From Steinernema hermaphroditum (Eukaryota > Nematoda > Chromadorea > Rhabditida > Steinernematidae), in the NCBI GenBank assembly GCA_030435675.1, contig CM059623.1, positions 1,948,012-2,012,011 of the forward strand: 64,000 nucleotides of DNA, in the 5' to 3' direction. Within the stretch, counting starts at the first letter, position 1. Each line of letters begins with the position of its first letter. Both the position numbers and the translations under genes were made by a program. Below the pieces are notes generated by a model that did no database searches, was not told where the DNA came from, and saw only the letters and a program-made list of their open reading frames with translations. Of this stretch, positions 45,031-55,487 are shown in pieces.

Positions 45031-45761
45031 ATTTTTTCTGTCTGAAGTCGACCTCTCCTAAGTGATCATTTCGAGCGCTCCCAAGCGGATGTTTGGAGTA
45101 TGCCCACTCCGTTGCAAATGCTGCCAGGTTTTTTGCGGGCGAAGAGAGCATTGGTCACTGTTTGCCATGACATATGAAACACGAGCCATGTTAGGTTTCG
45201 TATTGCTGTTGCGAAAATTTAAGAACTCCGCATGAAAATTAATATGACGGGTATCTTCCATTAATGAAGTTCATTAAAAATGACTCTGAGATAACATCAG
45301 GGTCGAGGAATTGTTGCACAAACTTGCGCTTCATTATCAAAGCGGAAGCGAACATACTTGGATGAATTCCATCTCTCAGTTTGCTGTTACCCATGGTAAC
45401 CAACAAGATGTAAATTTATGCGAACTATGTGAAGCGAAACAGCTTATAAAAATTCAACTGGATTCTGGACGGATGTTGGCCAGAGCTACTTGATGTGCAT
45501 GTCATTTGAGATACGACCAGAATTGTATGCGCCTACAGTTTGCTAGACCCTGGTTCGAATCCATGCCAAAATTTTGGGCCAACTTTCGCTCTAGGAGCAC
45601 AGCAATAACATTTTCGTGGGGGCAAACACACTTCCGACTGCGCCATCTGCACATCTCCTGGAAATACACGCAGACAGTCACATAGTAGCTCTGGTCGACA
45701 TTGACACTTTCTCGATCGTACCTGAGCGAGGGCAGGGCACAGTTTATTCTTAAAGTCGCAC

Positions 45762-45941
45762 TTACACTTACTAAAGTCTATACACTTACTAAAGTCTATG
45801 GTTTGGCACTAGAGCCACCTAAGCGACTACCTAAGCGAACTACCTAAGCGAACCAGCGTCTTTGTCAAGTAACCCGCTCCATTTCTGGGACGAGATGCGG
45901 ACAGCCACAAAGTTTGGAGATGCGGACAGCCACAAAGTTTG
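45762..45941 (+). repeat. three successive short tandem duplications
   Basis: CACTTACTAAAGTCTA occurs twice, CTACCTAAGCGAA-type units three times, and AGATGCGGACAGCCACAAAG twice, one set after another. Confidence 0.85.
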
Positions 45942-46012
45942 CGCCAATGGAGGGGTATAGTTGTTGTTAGGTTTGTTCATTTGTTACAAAATAATGTTTC
46001 CATTTCTTGTCA

Positions 46013-46103
46013 TGTTTGGTCTCGAGTCTCGAGTCTCGTCTCGAGATTTTTATTTTGGTCTCGAGTCTCGAGGTTGAAAAGTCTCGTCTCGCACAGCCCT
46101 GCT
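46013..46103. mobile_element. one-ended hAT-like fragment with TCTCGAG repeats
   Basis: Repeats of GTCTCGAGTCTCGAG run up to an end reading CGCACAGCCCTG, the inverse of the CAGGGCTGTGCG type of terminus. The opposite end is not visible. Confidence 0.4.
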
Positions 46104-46929
46104 TCGAATGTTCCTTTTTAAGTCGAGTACTACGGAAAATTTTATATATTGACAACAATTCAGTTATTCAAATTCCCTTTGAAATCTCTGCCACCCCATG
46201 TCCTCACATCATTTTCCAGTTTGAATGAGCTCAGTTGACAGAGAACGTTCCTATTTACCTCAACAGCTCCATCTGCTGCCAGCTGTTGGACCGATTTAGT
46301 TTGTTTACTGCATCGAGGAAACATTACCTTCGATATATGTTTTCAAGATTAAAGACTCTGTTTATCTATCTGCCTTCACTTTACTTTTGCACTGTTTAGC
46401 CTGCTTGCCTCTTTCAAAACAGCACCAAAATCATGATAGATTGTTGGATCAGAGCTGGGCCAATGTCAGTCCAGACGAATGGTCGATATTAGCTCTTAAG
46501 CCTTTCCTCCCCCAGTCACTTCTTCTTCCAGTCCCGCGTTCCCTCGCGCTTAACCTCTTCATTTCAGAAATAAACAACGTTTGTTTTGTCTTCTGTAGTT
46601 CTGGCGCAATTGTGCTCGCTATCTTGAATAGACTAACGTGGATAAAGTGTTTTGACAGAGGACACACTCGAAGTTTGTGTGCCCACTTTTGTTCCCTCTC
46701 CTAGAGCTGGTAGGGCCGTTTAGGGAAATTATGAAAGTGCACAATCACTGAACTTATGTCAGTGAAAATTATTTTATGCATTGGCTCGAAGGGAGGAGAA
46801 CTCGTGTATCACAAGGATCGGTATCTGTGCACTCCTTATGCAATTTTATCCTTCTGCTGACTCCAATGGAGACTAAAAATACGCCATGATCACATCACCT
46901 CATGTTCCACAGTTGACTGACGACGTTAG

Positions 46930-47070
46930 GCTCTAGAAGTCGGGTCGTCCACTCGCTCTCTGAGTGAACTGATTCATTCTTGGTTCAGTGGTCACGGCTA
47001 CGAGAAGGCCTGGAACACTAGGGGTCATACTTTCAGTCGTCGTCGTTGTTGCCCTGCTCGAATGACGGTT
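46930..47070 (-). repeat. dispersed repeat copy, reversed
   Basis: GTCGTCCACTCGCTCTCTGA and GAGAAGGCCTGGAACACTAG match the reverse of the family at 3880-4060. Confidence 0.5.
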
Positions 47071-47983
47071 CTGACTAACACGCCACGATCAGATCACGTC
47101 ATGCTCCGTGGTTGACTGACGATGTTAGACTTTATAAGCGCACCAAAAGACAAGATGCTTGGGGTGATTTCGTCGACAGAGCATTAGAGTAATAAAGATT
47201 TTTAATGAACATCATACACTGTTGTTTCCAAGTGGCATATCTAACAGAAATTGGCTGTACTGCGCTGTAAATTTCTAAGGCACTTACTTTGTTGCAGGAT
47301 CTCTCTGGTGTTTTTGAATCAGTGAAGCAGATTTAGTTCTTAATTGCAACGCGCAATTACATAAGCATTTTTTTTCTGAATTTTCACCATTTCTTGGTTC
47401 AGAGGTCTTTCATTTGTATCGATGGCGATCGGTCGACTGTTTATCAATCTCTCTCTCCCTTCGCGTTGGCACCCTCTTCTAAATTTCCTAAGTCGTTACT
47501 GGGTGTGAGGTACTTCTCCGAGGACGACAAAGGAAGAATCTCAGGCGATGCCTGCCGACAAAACTCAGATGTCAAAACTATAAACTCGAAACTTAAAGCC
47601 ATTTGTGAGAGAAATACGGTAAAAGTTCTCTCGGTAAAGTCTTCCAGAAAGCCGTTCCAGAAAGCTGACTTTAGGGATAGGCCGACTTAGCCGAGTTTTA
47701 AGCCGACTTTAGATATAGCAGCTTTCGGAGATTTTCGGATGTCGCCGACGAAGATTGATCTGTGTCAATGATACCGGGGATAAGAGCCTCTCGTATCCGG
47801 CATGGACAGTGCTTCAAGGCCGAGTTTTGAGTCGAGTTTTGTCAAAAAGTACCGCAAAAATCGAAACTCAATACTTGCACAGCCCTACTGCCGACACCAC
47901 CAAGATGGCCGATACCATGCGACGAACTCACCACTTCGATTATTCATTTTATCACAAGAATTAACAACCCTTTTGTACAATTT

Positions 47984-48814
47984 CTAGTCGGAGTCGGAGT
48001 CCGAATAGCTGCACAATGGAAGGGGGTTTGCGTGCTTCTTCTTGCTTTCCTCTTCGTGTGCTGACGGTTCTTCTATCTTTCTCTTCTTCACGATGACGCC
48101 CTTCAGGAGTTTCTTCTGCGACGACTCCTGGGGTTCGGGTTTCTTCTTCTTATAAGGGATGCTCCCACTGAACGAAGGCTTCTCTTCCACTTCGGCAATG
48201 GCCTTCTTCTTGTCGGTCAGAATCTTCTGGATCAGCTCTTCATCTCTCTGTTCCTGTTCCTTGAGAATCTCGTTCGTCGATTTACGAACGTCGAGCACTG
48301 TGAGAGCGTCGACGCCCTGGTGGCGGCGACTGATCTCTTGCAAATCCTCGATCTTCCCCATAGCTTCCATTTCAGCGCGACTCGCTTTCGTACGCTTCTC
48401 CAGCATTTTCATCTGGTCTTTCGACTCTTCCTCCTCTCGCAGCTCCTTCTCTTTCTCCTGTTGCTGCAAGAGCTTTATTGCCTCGAATAGACGCGTTGCA
48501 CCATGCTCCTGCTGATAGTCACAGTTCTCCAGATCTGTCTTGAAGGTGATATCTGCATGGCAATTTGGGCATCTAAAGTAAAATCGAAAGATCTTCAACC
48601 CTAGGTAATTTTCGCCTTCTGCAGTTTCTCGCCGCATGTTGAACTTCCTTCCTTTGTAGATGTACTCGTTGCAAGTGTTGCACTGCATGTTGTACGGCGC
48701 CATGACACGCTGAATGAACTGGTTGTTCCGTCGACCCTTTGCCTTCGGAATCTTTGAAGGATCAAAGTCTGGAGGGTAGTACTTCTGAAAGACCTTTCGT
48801 TCCGTTCCAGTCAT
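47984..48814 (-). CDS. yju2: YJU2/CCDC94 family pre-mRNA splicing factor, 276 aa
   Basis: Single exon; the ATG at 48814 was chosen because MTGTERKVFQKYYPPDFDPS begins the conserved domain. The CWC16/YJU2 domain follows: GRRNNQFIQRVMAPYNMQCN, a zinc-binding set C-N-T-C and C-P-N-C, ENYLGLKIFRFYFRC, then ITFKTDLENCDYQQEHGATR, a family signature. Known role: step-one factor of the spliceosome, promoting branching in the catalytic complex. The C-terminal half is charged and coiled-coil-like, with KKKKPEP and VKKRKIEEP basic stretches that look like nuclear signals, and it ends in SDSDSD. The length is shorter than human YJU2 (323 aa), which is usual for worms. Upstream and downstream flanks are repeats. 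Confidence 0.95.
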   Translation of the reverse strand: MTGTERKVFQKYYPPDFDPSKIPKAKGRRNNQFIQRVMAPYNMQCNTCNEYIYKGRKFNMRRETAEGENYLGLKIFRFYFRCPNCHADITFKTDLENCDYQQEHGATRLFEAIKLLQQQEKEKELREEEESKDQMKMLEKRTKASRAEMEAMGKIEDLQEISRRHQGVDALTVLDVRKSTNEILKEQEQRDEELIQKILTDKKKAIAEVEEKPSFSGSIPYKKKKPEPQESSQKKLLKGVIVKKRKIEEPSAHEEESKKKHANPLPLCSYSDSDSD

Positions 48815-49520
48815 TTTGCGAGCAGACCTTGAAAACGAACATTCAGGACGTTCCTGGGACTTATATGGCAAAGCAATGTTACAAAGCGATGTTACATCTG
48901 AGATCCGTTCATAGCATTAGTCTTTATTGTTATGGCTACGGTACAATTAAGTTTATTAAGTTGAAAATCGAGGAGTTGGACAGCTTAGGTCTTCCTCCTG
49001 TTTCTTCTGTTATAGGGATCTTGTACCTTTCTCATTCGCGACATGACCCTTTTGAGTGCAAAAGTAAAAAACATCGCTTACTGCATATGGTCATTAGTGC
49101 GTTCCACAGAAAGCCTGTCTTATGCTAATGAATTCCCGAAAAAGATCATCCGACACCCACTGGGGAAATTGACTTATGGAAATGAGTTTGTTGGAGAAGT
49201 GCTCGTAAGCCTCTTGAAATTTTGCAAGAAACAAATTCAATTAGTTTTTACCTTGGCCATTCTGGGAAATGTCTTCGACACGCACTTCCTCATGTAAATG
49301 GCGATTTTTCGCGGAGATCTCATTTTGCATTTGGAATGCATGAAACGCAATCAGCCATAAAAGCCATTCCTTTGAAGAGAATTGGAATGATTCAGCGAAC
49401 ATGAGTAGAACTGGTCAGATATGAGATATAAGAGAGCATTCTGAACAACTCAAACCTTGCCTTAAAGGGATGCAATCATGGGTGAAAAAGTGGGGGTACG
49501 TATTGCCAAAAGCGGTGTTT
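48815..49520. other. YJU2 upstream region
   Basis: Short open frames only. No homologous gene is seen. CTTATATGGC at about 48861 is the only TATA-like word near the YJU2 start. Confidence 0.4.
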
Positions 49521-49529
49521 CAGGAGTTT

Positions 49530-50113
49530 CATTTTGTCCGTCGAATGAGTTGAGAGAGCAGTCGTTCTTAAACGTCTTTGGCTCGGTGATGGCCCCGGCT
49601 CCCGGAAGACCCGGAACACCAGGGAGCCACAATCCACTGTCCCGCAAAATTGTATGCCAACAATCAAGACACATAAACTTTCTGAAGTTTTAGAACGTTT
49701 TTTTATCCATGACCAGGTGCCCTTTAAGGCAAGTAACCTGCCATTTCTATAAGACGGTGCTCAGACATCAAAAACAGGCCGACCAGGTTCCCTTGAGTGG
49801 TGTTCAGCCGTCAATGAAGTTCCTATAACACGTATAGGTTCGACTGTTACAGACTGCAGTAGGTTGGAAACAATAGACATTACGAACTGTACAAGAGCGC
49901 TCTGAATTGAATTAAAGGTATCATGGATAAAAATAATGCTCTAAAACTTCTAGATAAATTGACTTGGTTGTTATGCTCAGTGACTTCAAAGAAAGGCTGA
50001 CCAGGTCTCTTGACCAGCTTAACGTTGATCAGCTGCTGATAAAGTTCCTATAACACGTAGAGGTTGAATTTTACCGACTGAAGTAAGCAGTGGGTTGGAA
50101 GCAATAGACATTG
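49530..50113. repeat. dispersed repeat copy followed by a roughly 110-bp direct duplication
   Basis: 49530-49640 is a reversed dispersed-repeat copy (GGCTCCCGGAAGACCCGGAA, CACCAGGGAGCC). Blocks 49769-49880 and 49986-50113 both run from a GACCAGG core through AAGTTCCTATAACACGTA to GGTTGGAAXCAATAGACATT (X variable), indicating a local duplication. Confidence 0.65.
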
Positions 50114-52000
50114 AAAGAGTTTTTTTACCACTTAACCGAGAACAACCGATCAAACGAGTGAAGTGCCAATCGGATATGATCCTCCAATCAGTTTGTTGCG
50201 TCCCATCGTCTCTCCGTACTTCATTGCCCGATGATGATCCCAAACTGATGAGATCGACTCTGTTTTCCTATTGACTCCTTTCCTTGTCTTCCGCGTTCGA
50301 CTCTGTTGTTGTGCCCTACGCTCAAGTCAAAAGAAGACCGGCGACTTTTTGTGCTTATGGAACGTGTGCAGTGCCGCTGATTCGAGAAGAAAAACCATGC
50401 AAGACTCATGCCATAACCATGTTAAAACCGAGAGTTCCAGTCAAAGGAAAGGGGATTCGTACATATGCTCTAAAATTCTGGAAAGCATAACGTTCTGCAA
50501 ACTAAATGCGCTCGCATATCGTTTTTCGTTTTGCATTTAAAATGCATTGGGGGGCAGTCGCCCACAAAAGGTTTCGTTTCTGAAACGCTCTGCATAATTT
50601 ATTTCCATATGTTATGTCCGAACAACGTCTCTCATATCTTTCGAAACATGTGGAATTTAGGGATCTATACATTCCTAAAAATTCTTGGATTTAACCTGAA
50701 GATGTTGCCATTGGGTCACCAAACCTGAAAATAGTCATTTCAACCCTTAAAGAGGAGCTTTTCCTCCCAAAGCATGCGACTTTTAGTCCTTTGCTCTTTA
50801 TCTGCACAGCCATATTTTACGGGGCCATCGAACACGGCGAGATATTGCTCCTTCCGTTTTATGGCTTTGTTTATCCCGTGCCATCCACTATGGAGGAAAA
50901 CCTAAAATTAGGACTCGTTCCTTGGAAAACGTGACCGAATCAGTCCCTGCTGTCATGGCGTACATATGCATATACGATGTAATCTTTAATTAGACCTCTT
51001 TATCTCCGATATTCCGCGCAATTTCCTGACAATCGGATCATTGGTTCCTTGGCTTCTCCACATCCATCCCCATGAATGGCCCGAAATTCCAATTTCTGAG
51101 CCTCTATCTCCACGAGAGCCTATTTCATAAGCCCTCCTCCGCCCAACAGGTTCCTATGAATCGGTCCTCTAAGTGCCTCGACTCCGCCCCTCCCAACCCT
51201 TTGTGTAAGACCCGTGTTTACTCTGTCACTCCGCTTGTTGACAACGGCGTTGAATGTGACTTCTTCGACCACACACGTTCCGTTTTCAGATCGATAGATT
51301 CTGATCAATCTGCTATTGCGCTGTTGGGTCGCGCTTGTTCACGACCTCGCGCAAAGAGAGACGTCGAACGGTTGAAGAGCTAGCTGCTGCAGGAGGAGAA
51401 GGAGGAAGAGGAACGAACGCCCATGTTCTGCTTCTTCCCTTATATGCATCGGAGGGAGCGCGTTGAGGAGGACAAAAGGAAGGCGAAGCACGAGGAGAAC
51501 CAGAAGAGGAAATGGGAATCGTCCCATCGAGTGAGAGACGAAAGCACAACAAGGTCGGTTTTTTCCTCGAACTTTGCATTCCGTTGAGAACAGCAAAATA
51601 ATACAAATCCTCTGATACAAAAAGGGATCATAACTGGTGGGCGAAGAGATCGCTTCCAGCTTCCAAACCTTTCCAATCTGGTCCACGATGGCACCAGATG
51701 CCAGCCCTATTCTTTAAATTATGGTCACAGTTTTGAGACACTTTATGCGCGGCCATAAAAACACATAAAAACGATAAAAGCTAACTTTGGAATAGCACCG
51801 GAACAAATGAATACGAATTCTTCCGGGAGGAATCGAACCCGGATGTCGAAAACGCAAATCTGGCGCACATGCAATCAACCACACAGCTAGTCTCGCAATA
51901 GATATGATGCGCCACTATACCACCCGCAATGAAATCGTTGCAGGAAACAAACCTTTCGTTTCCGGGCATTGTCTAGAGCCCATAACCCACATCTTTTCAG
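50114..52000. other. intergenic, with a charged candidate exon and a tRNA-like unit
   Basis: A Lys/Glu-rich frame at about 51395-51552 (VEEDKRKAKHEENQKRKWES) follows an acceptor-like CTGCTGCAG and could be a 5' exon of the phosphatase; the donor is weak. At 51825-51895 a minus-strand tRNA-like unit has A box TAGCTGTGTGG and B box GGGTTCGATTCC but no acceptor-stem pairing. Confidence 0.4.
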
Positions 52001-53035
52001 ACCGAAGCCTGGGTCCAAAGCCTAAAATCGGTCGCCGAACTCGTCGAAGAGTTCGAGGCGAACCGTCACCATCGCAGTCGCCAAAAAGTGGTCGTCTCCG
52101 AAGCGGCCTTCGCCAACAGTCGCTACCGCGACGTCGATTGCCTCGAGAAGACTCGGGTCAAGCTCCGCAACGGCTCCTACATCCACGCCAACTGGGTCAA
52201 CGTCGACCGACAGCGATACATATGCACTCAGGGACCTTTGGAGAAGACGGCCGAGACGTTTTGGTCCATGATCTGGGAGGTAAAGTACGCGAAGCTTCGA
52301 TAAGCCCTTCAATGGCCACTTTCAGTACGATATCCAGGTGATCATCATGCTGTGCAATGTGATCGAACACGGGCAAATCAAGTGCTCCCAGTATTGGCCC
52401 TCCAGTGTCAGCGAGGAACGTTTCTACGGTGATTATAAGGTGGAAAACGTCTCCCAAAGTCTCGGTGCCAACGGTGAATTGATCACCACGATTCTGAAAG
52501 TCCGAAAAGGGTAAATCAGGCTTAAAAGTGCAAGAAAAGTACATCAAATATTCTAGACCAGACAGCAAGACACTGACACATCTCAACTGGAGGGATTGGC
52601 CAGACGTAGACGTCCCGGAGAACCTCCATCTTCCCCTCCAGATCCTGGACACAGCCGAGTCCCTAAGCCTGAAGCCCAACTCGGCCACCCTATCGCCTAT
52701 AGTAATTCACTGCTCAGCTGGCATAGGCCGAACCGGAGCGCTGGTGGCCGTGGAGATGGCACTTCATAAGATTGCCAACGACGGGGAATTGAATATGCTA
52801 AACGTAGGCTAATCTTAGCGCTCAATATCCAAAAAGCATTTAGATTTTCAAAGAACTCCGCAGTCAACGGGCACAGGCGATCCAGTCCGGGCTACAGTAT
52901 GTATTTGTCATAGCCTGCATCCTCAATCTTCTTCTGAAGAAAGGAATAGTCCAGGACAGCGAGCAAATCCACAAATGGTTTTTAAACTACAACGGGTACG
53001 TGGAGCGGAAACGCGAAGCAAACGAATATCACTGA
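52001..53035 (+). CDS. protein tyrosine phosphatase (classical PTP domain), 5' end uncertain
   Basis: Exons 52001-52279, 52326-52510, 52557-52803 and 52844-53035, all phase-matched, about 300 residues. Catalytic P-loop [10 protein letters not shown] (Cys nucleophile and Arg), the WPD loop in [20 protein letters not shown] and [12 protein letters not shown] substrate-side motifs, QYWP, and the Q-loop region GLQYVFV. Removes phosphate from phosphotyrosine. The catalytic residues look intact, so it is probably active. The Y of the usual NxxKNRY motif is present as NSRYRDVDC. No ATG precedes exon 52001 in frame, so one or more upstream exons are missing; the charged frame near 51395-51552 is a candidate. 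AATAAA at 53084-53089. It resembles the many small worm PTPs, often male-germline genes. Confidence 0.88.
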
Positions 53036-53151
53036 ATCGAATGTGCTTGATGTAAATATGACATATCCTATGTGCGCCCCATGAATAAAAGCCTAAAATG
53101 TGAATTTAATACGTCTATCTTACACTAAACAGCGATTGACAAAATGGATCG

Positions 53152-53718
53152 TTAATGGAAGCCTCCGCTCTTGGGCTTGTATCCTAATTTGTAGGCGACT
53201 CCTTCGTAGACGGGCGAGTCGCCGAACATGACGGCTTGAGAAGCATCGACGCTGCGGGGCTTGCCAGGGACCTGCAACAGAGACACAAGACACCATAAGC
53301 ATAGACAGACAAAGATACGAACATTTTTGTGGGATCCGTCGCAGAGCGGTCGGTTTTCGGTCTGCTTGCACTGGCACAACAAGTAGTTACCCGACTTTTC
53401 GACGGAGAACTTGACGGGGCGAACGTTGGTGGTACCGGGGCGCTTGTGGGTGCCGTCGCAGAAGGGTTGAGTGGCGCTGTGTCCGCACGAGCACCAGAAA
53501 TAGGACTTGCCGGCGGTCAGCTCGACTTTGACGGGCTTCTTGGCGGCATCGACGCCTTTGTACGGCAGCATAGCGGCAGAGGGGTTCTCGATCTTGATGG
53601 ACGAACTCTTGTTTCCGCGCTAGAAACACCCAAGTTAGAAGTTTAAAAACAATAGACAGCTTGCCGTGGAAAGCATCATCGTGGAGCGGACGGCACGGGC
53701 AGTGGTTCGGAGGAGCAT
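53152..53718 (-). CDS. cisd-3-like: CISD3-type mitochondrial CDGSH iron-sulfur protein, 156 aa
   Basis: Exons 53718-53665, 53619-53323 and 53271-53152. The N-terminus MLLRTTARAVRSTMMLST is a mitochondrial targeting sequence. Two CDGSH motifs follow: CSCGHSATQPFCDGTH and CQCKQTENRPLCDGSH, each with three Cys and one His for a 2Fe-2S cluster. Two motifs in one chain without a membrane anchor define the CISD3/MiNT group of the mitochondrial matrix. The intron 1 donor is ACG|GCAAGC, a GC-AG intron, because no GT donor keeps frame. Its stop lies 117 bp from that of the convergent phosphatase gene. Confidence 0.92.
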
Positions 53719-54461
53719 TCTGCCGGATTTCCTGAAAAGAAGAATCGTTAGTGGATTGCAGAATGACAAAAGCATGAGCACGGGAGCGGCTACGCGCGAA
53801 TTTTCAGCACATACAAAGAATATCTGGCTGGGAACAACCCTAAATTTAGAAACTGACACGCAGCAAGCCAGATGACCCATAAAGAACGCAACAATCAGCA
53901 AGAACAAGCTTCATCTAATGCCTCAAAAACTGCTTGACTTTTCTATCAACAGTCGAAGCAGTGCCGAAACTTGGAATATGAAAACCAACCCGGAAATCTA
54001 CTGGCTCTCCTCTCAACGTTGTGTGGCTAATATCTCTTGTTTCCACAAGTATCTGCATACAAGATTTCATCAAAACTTCATCAAAATAGTTGACAAGAAG
54101 GTTGAAATAGATGGAAACTGAACCTTCAGGTCATTGTTGGAAAGGTCGCACGAAGCGCAGCGAAATTTCGCTTGCAAACCTATGTAGATCGCGCAAAATA
54201 ACCTTCCGGGCCGTTGCCAACCGTAGCTAATCTCAATCCATCACAAAAACAGCATATTTAGCTTATCCAAAAGAGGGAAAATCGTCGAAATTCAATTGCA
54301 AAACACTCGTTGTCCAGCCGTGCGCTCTCAAGCATCCGACAAGCCAATCGCGTTGAGACCGCGTGCCGTCTGGAGCACTTTGCAGACAGCAAACTCTGAA
54401 ACCAGACAGATCCTGCTTTCGACCTCCAGAATCGTCTTCATTTCCGTTGCAGACTTCTCCG
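53719..54461. other. intergenic; upstream of membrane protein gene
   Basis: No gene seen. An acceptor-like TTCCGTTGCAG ends at 54451, so a trans-splice or 5' intron may lie just before the next ATG at 54462. Confidence 0.4.
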
Positions 54462-55456
54462 ATGATTGGTGGCGCTTCTCCGATGCCCACATCAGCGTCG
54501 CCTGCGGACCGCGCTCCTCCTGTGCGCGCCTGTTCGCCTCAGGTGCAGTTCACCGTCTCCGTTATGCAACTTCTCTCACAGGCCGTGCTTGTCGCGATCG
54601 TCGGACGCCTGGCGACTTCAACCACCGTCGTGGAGCGCCTTTTTGGCTTTGTTCTGCTGACGGCCTCATTGGCCTATGGTCTCATGGTAAGTTTCTGTGG
54701 ATATCTCTGTATGAGCTTTTGAGGGTGAAATTTTTGAGCATGTTGGCTGTAGTTCATTTTTGAGCATAAAATGGGATCGCTTGATCATCCTTTCTTAATC
54801 CCACATTCAGTTACTAATGTTTATCTTCATTTTAGTGGGCTAAGCTCCATTCTGGAAGTCTTACTCGCCGTCGCCGTGCTTCCTTCTTCGAAGCGAACAT
54901 CTTGAACACGTATCAGCCCCGCGCTCGGACTCATGGGCATCTGTTCCAGGTTTGTTATCGTTTTTTACATTGTGTAGCTGAAGCACTCTGAATATGAAAT
55001 GAGATGATGAGTCATTCTGCCTTCATGTTCTGTCCAGAATCATCATTACTGGTGCATGCATCTTACTGTTTATTTCTCCTTGTGCAATTCGAATGACTGA
55101 GATCGGAATGCATTCATCCTTTTCAGCCCGATCCACCGACTCCTGTTCCCAATGAGCAGCGCGCAGAAGCCACACAGAGCAAATCAGAGTTCAATCTGAT
55201 GCGTGAAAAGGTAAACTTCTTTATTTTCTTTGCTTTCTATGGTTTTCTTTTCCAGCACTACGCAAATGAGTATCAGTACATGCAGAAGACTGCGAAAGAG
55301 ATAGATGAGATGTCGAAAAATGGAAACTACGTCCTTCCGAAGACGGCCGACTCGCAGATAAAAGTGGAAGACCCGGTGATGATTGAGTTCAAAGAGAAAG
55401 CCGAGGAAGAGGATGATGAAGATCGAAACATCGGCAGCTATCGTCAAGATTTATAA
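54462..55456 (+). CDS. two-span membrane protein, 207 aa
   Basis: Exons 54462-54686, 54836-54949, 55127-55210 and 55256-55456, all phase 0. The start MIGGASPMPTSASPADRAPP was chosen because an acceptor lies just upstream. Two adjoining hydrophobic spans: SVMQLLSQAVLVAIVGRL and RLFGFVLLTASLAYGLMW. Then a basic patch (LTRRRRAS), and an acidic tail ending EEEDDEDRNIGSYRQDL. The N- and C-termini are probably on the same side, likely cytosolic. Family not recognised. The stop lies 31 bp from that of the convergent FAIM gene, so the 3' untranslated regions must overlap. Confidence 0.78.
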
Positions 55457-55487
55457 TATGGAGTGTTAAGCAAGTAATTATTATTAA

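Larger units (their letters stand above)
39156..47983. other. gene-poor, repeat-rich 8.8-kb region
   Basis: No open frame has convincing coding character apart from a weak fragment at 42895. It holds small palindromic elements, tRNA-like fragments (for example B box CTGGTTCGAATCC at about 45548), a short hairpin at 41682-41719 (AGAGTTGT paired with ACAACTCT), a dispersed repeat copy at about 41330-41430, and local tandem duplications. Confidence 0.6.

Noticed and set aside
51339..51694. Several overlapping minus open frames
   Set aside because: Low-complexity antisense of a GAGGAG-rich plus stretch that is itself only a weak exon candidate.
51825..51895. tRNA gene on minus
   Set aside because: A and B boxes fit but the acceptor stem does not pair, so it is a tRNA-derived fragment rather than a working tRNA.
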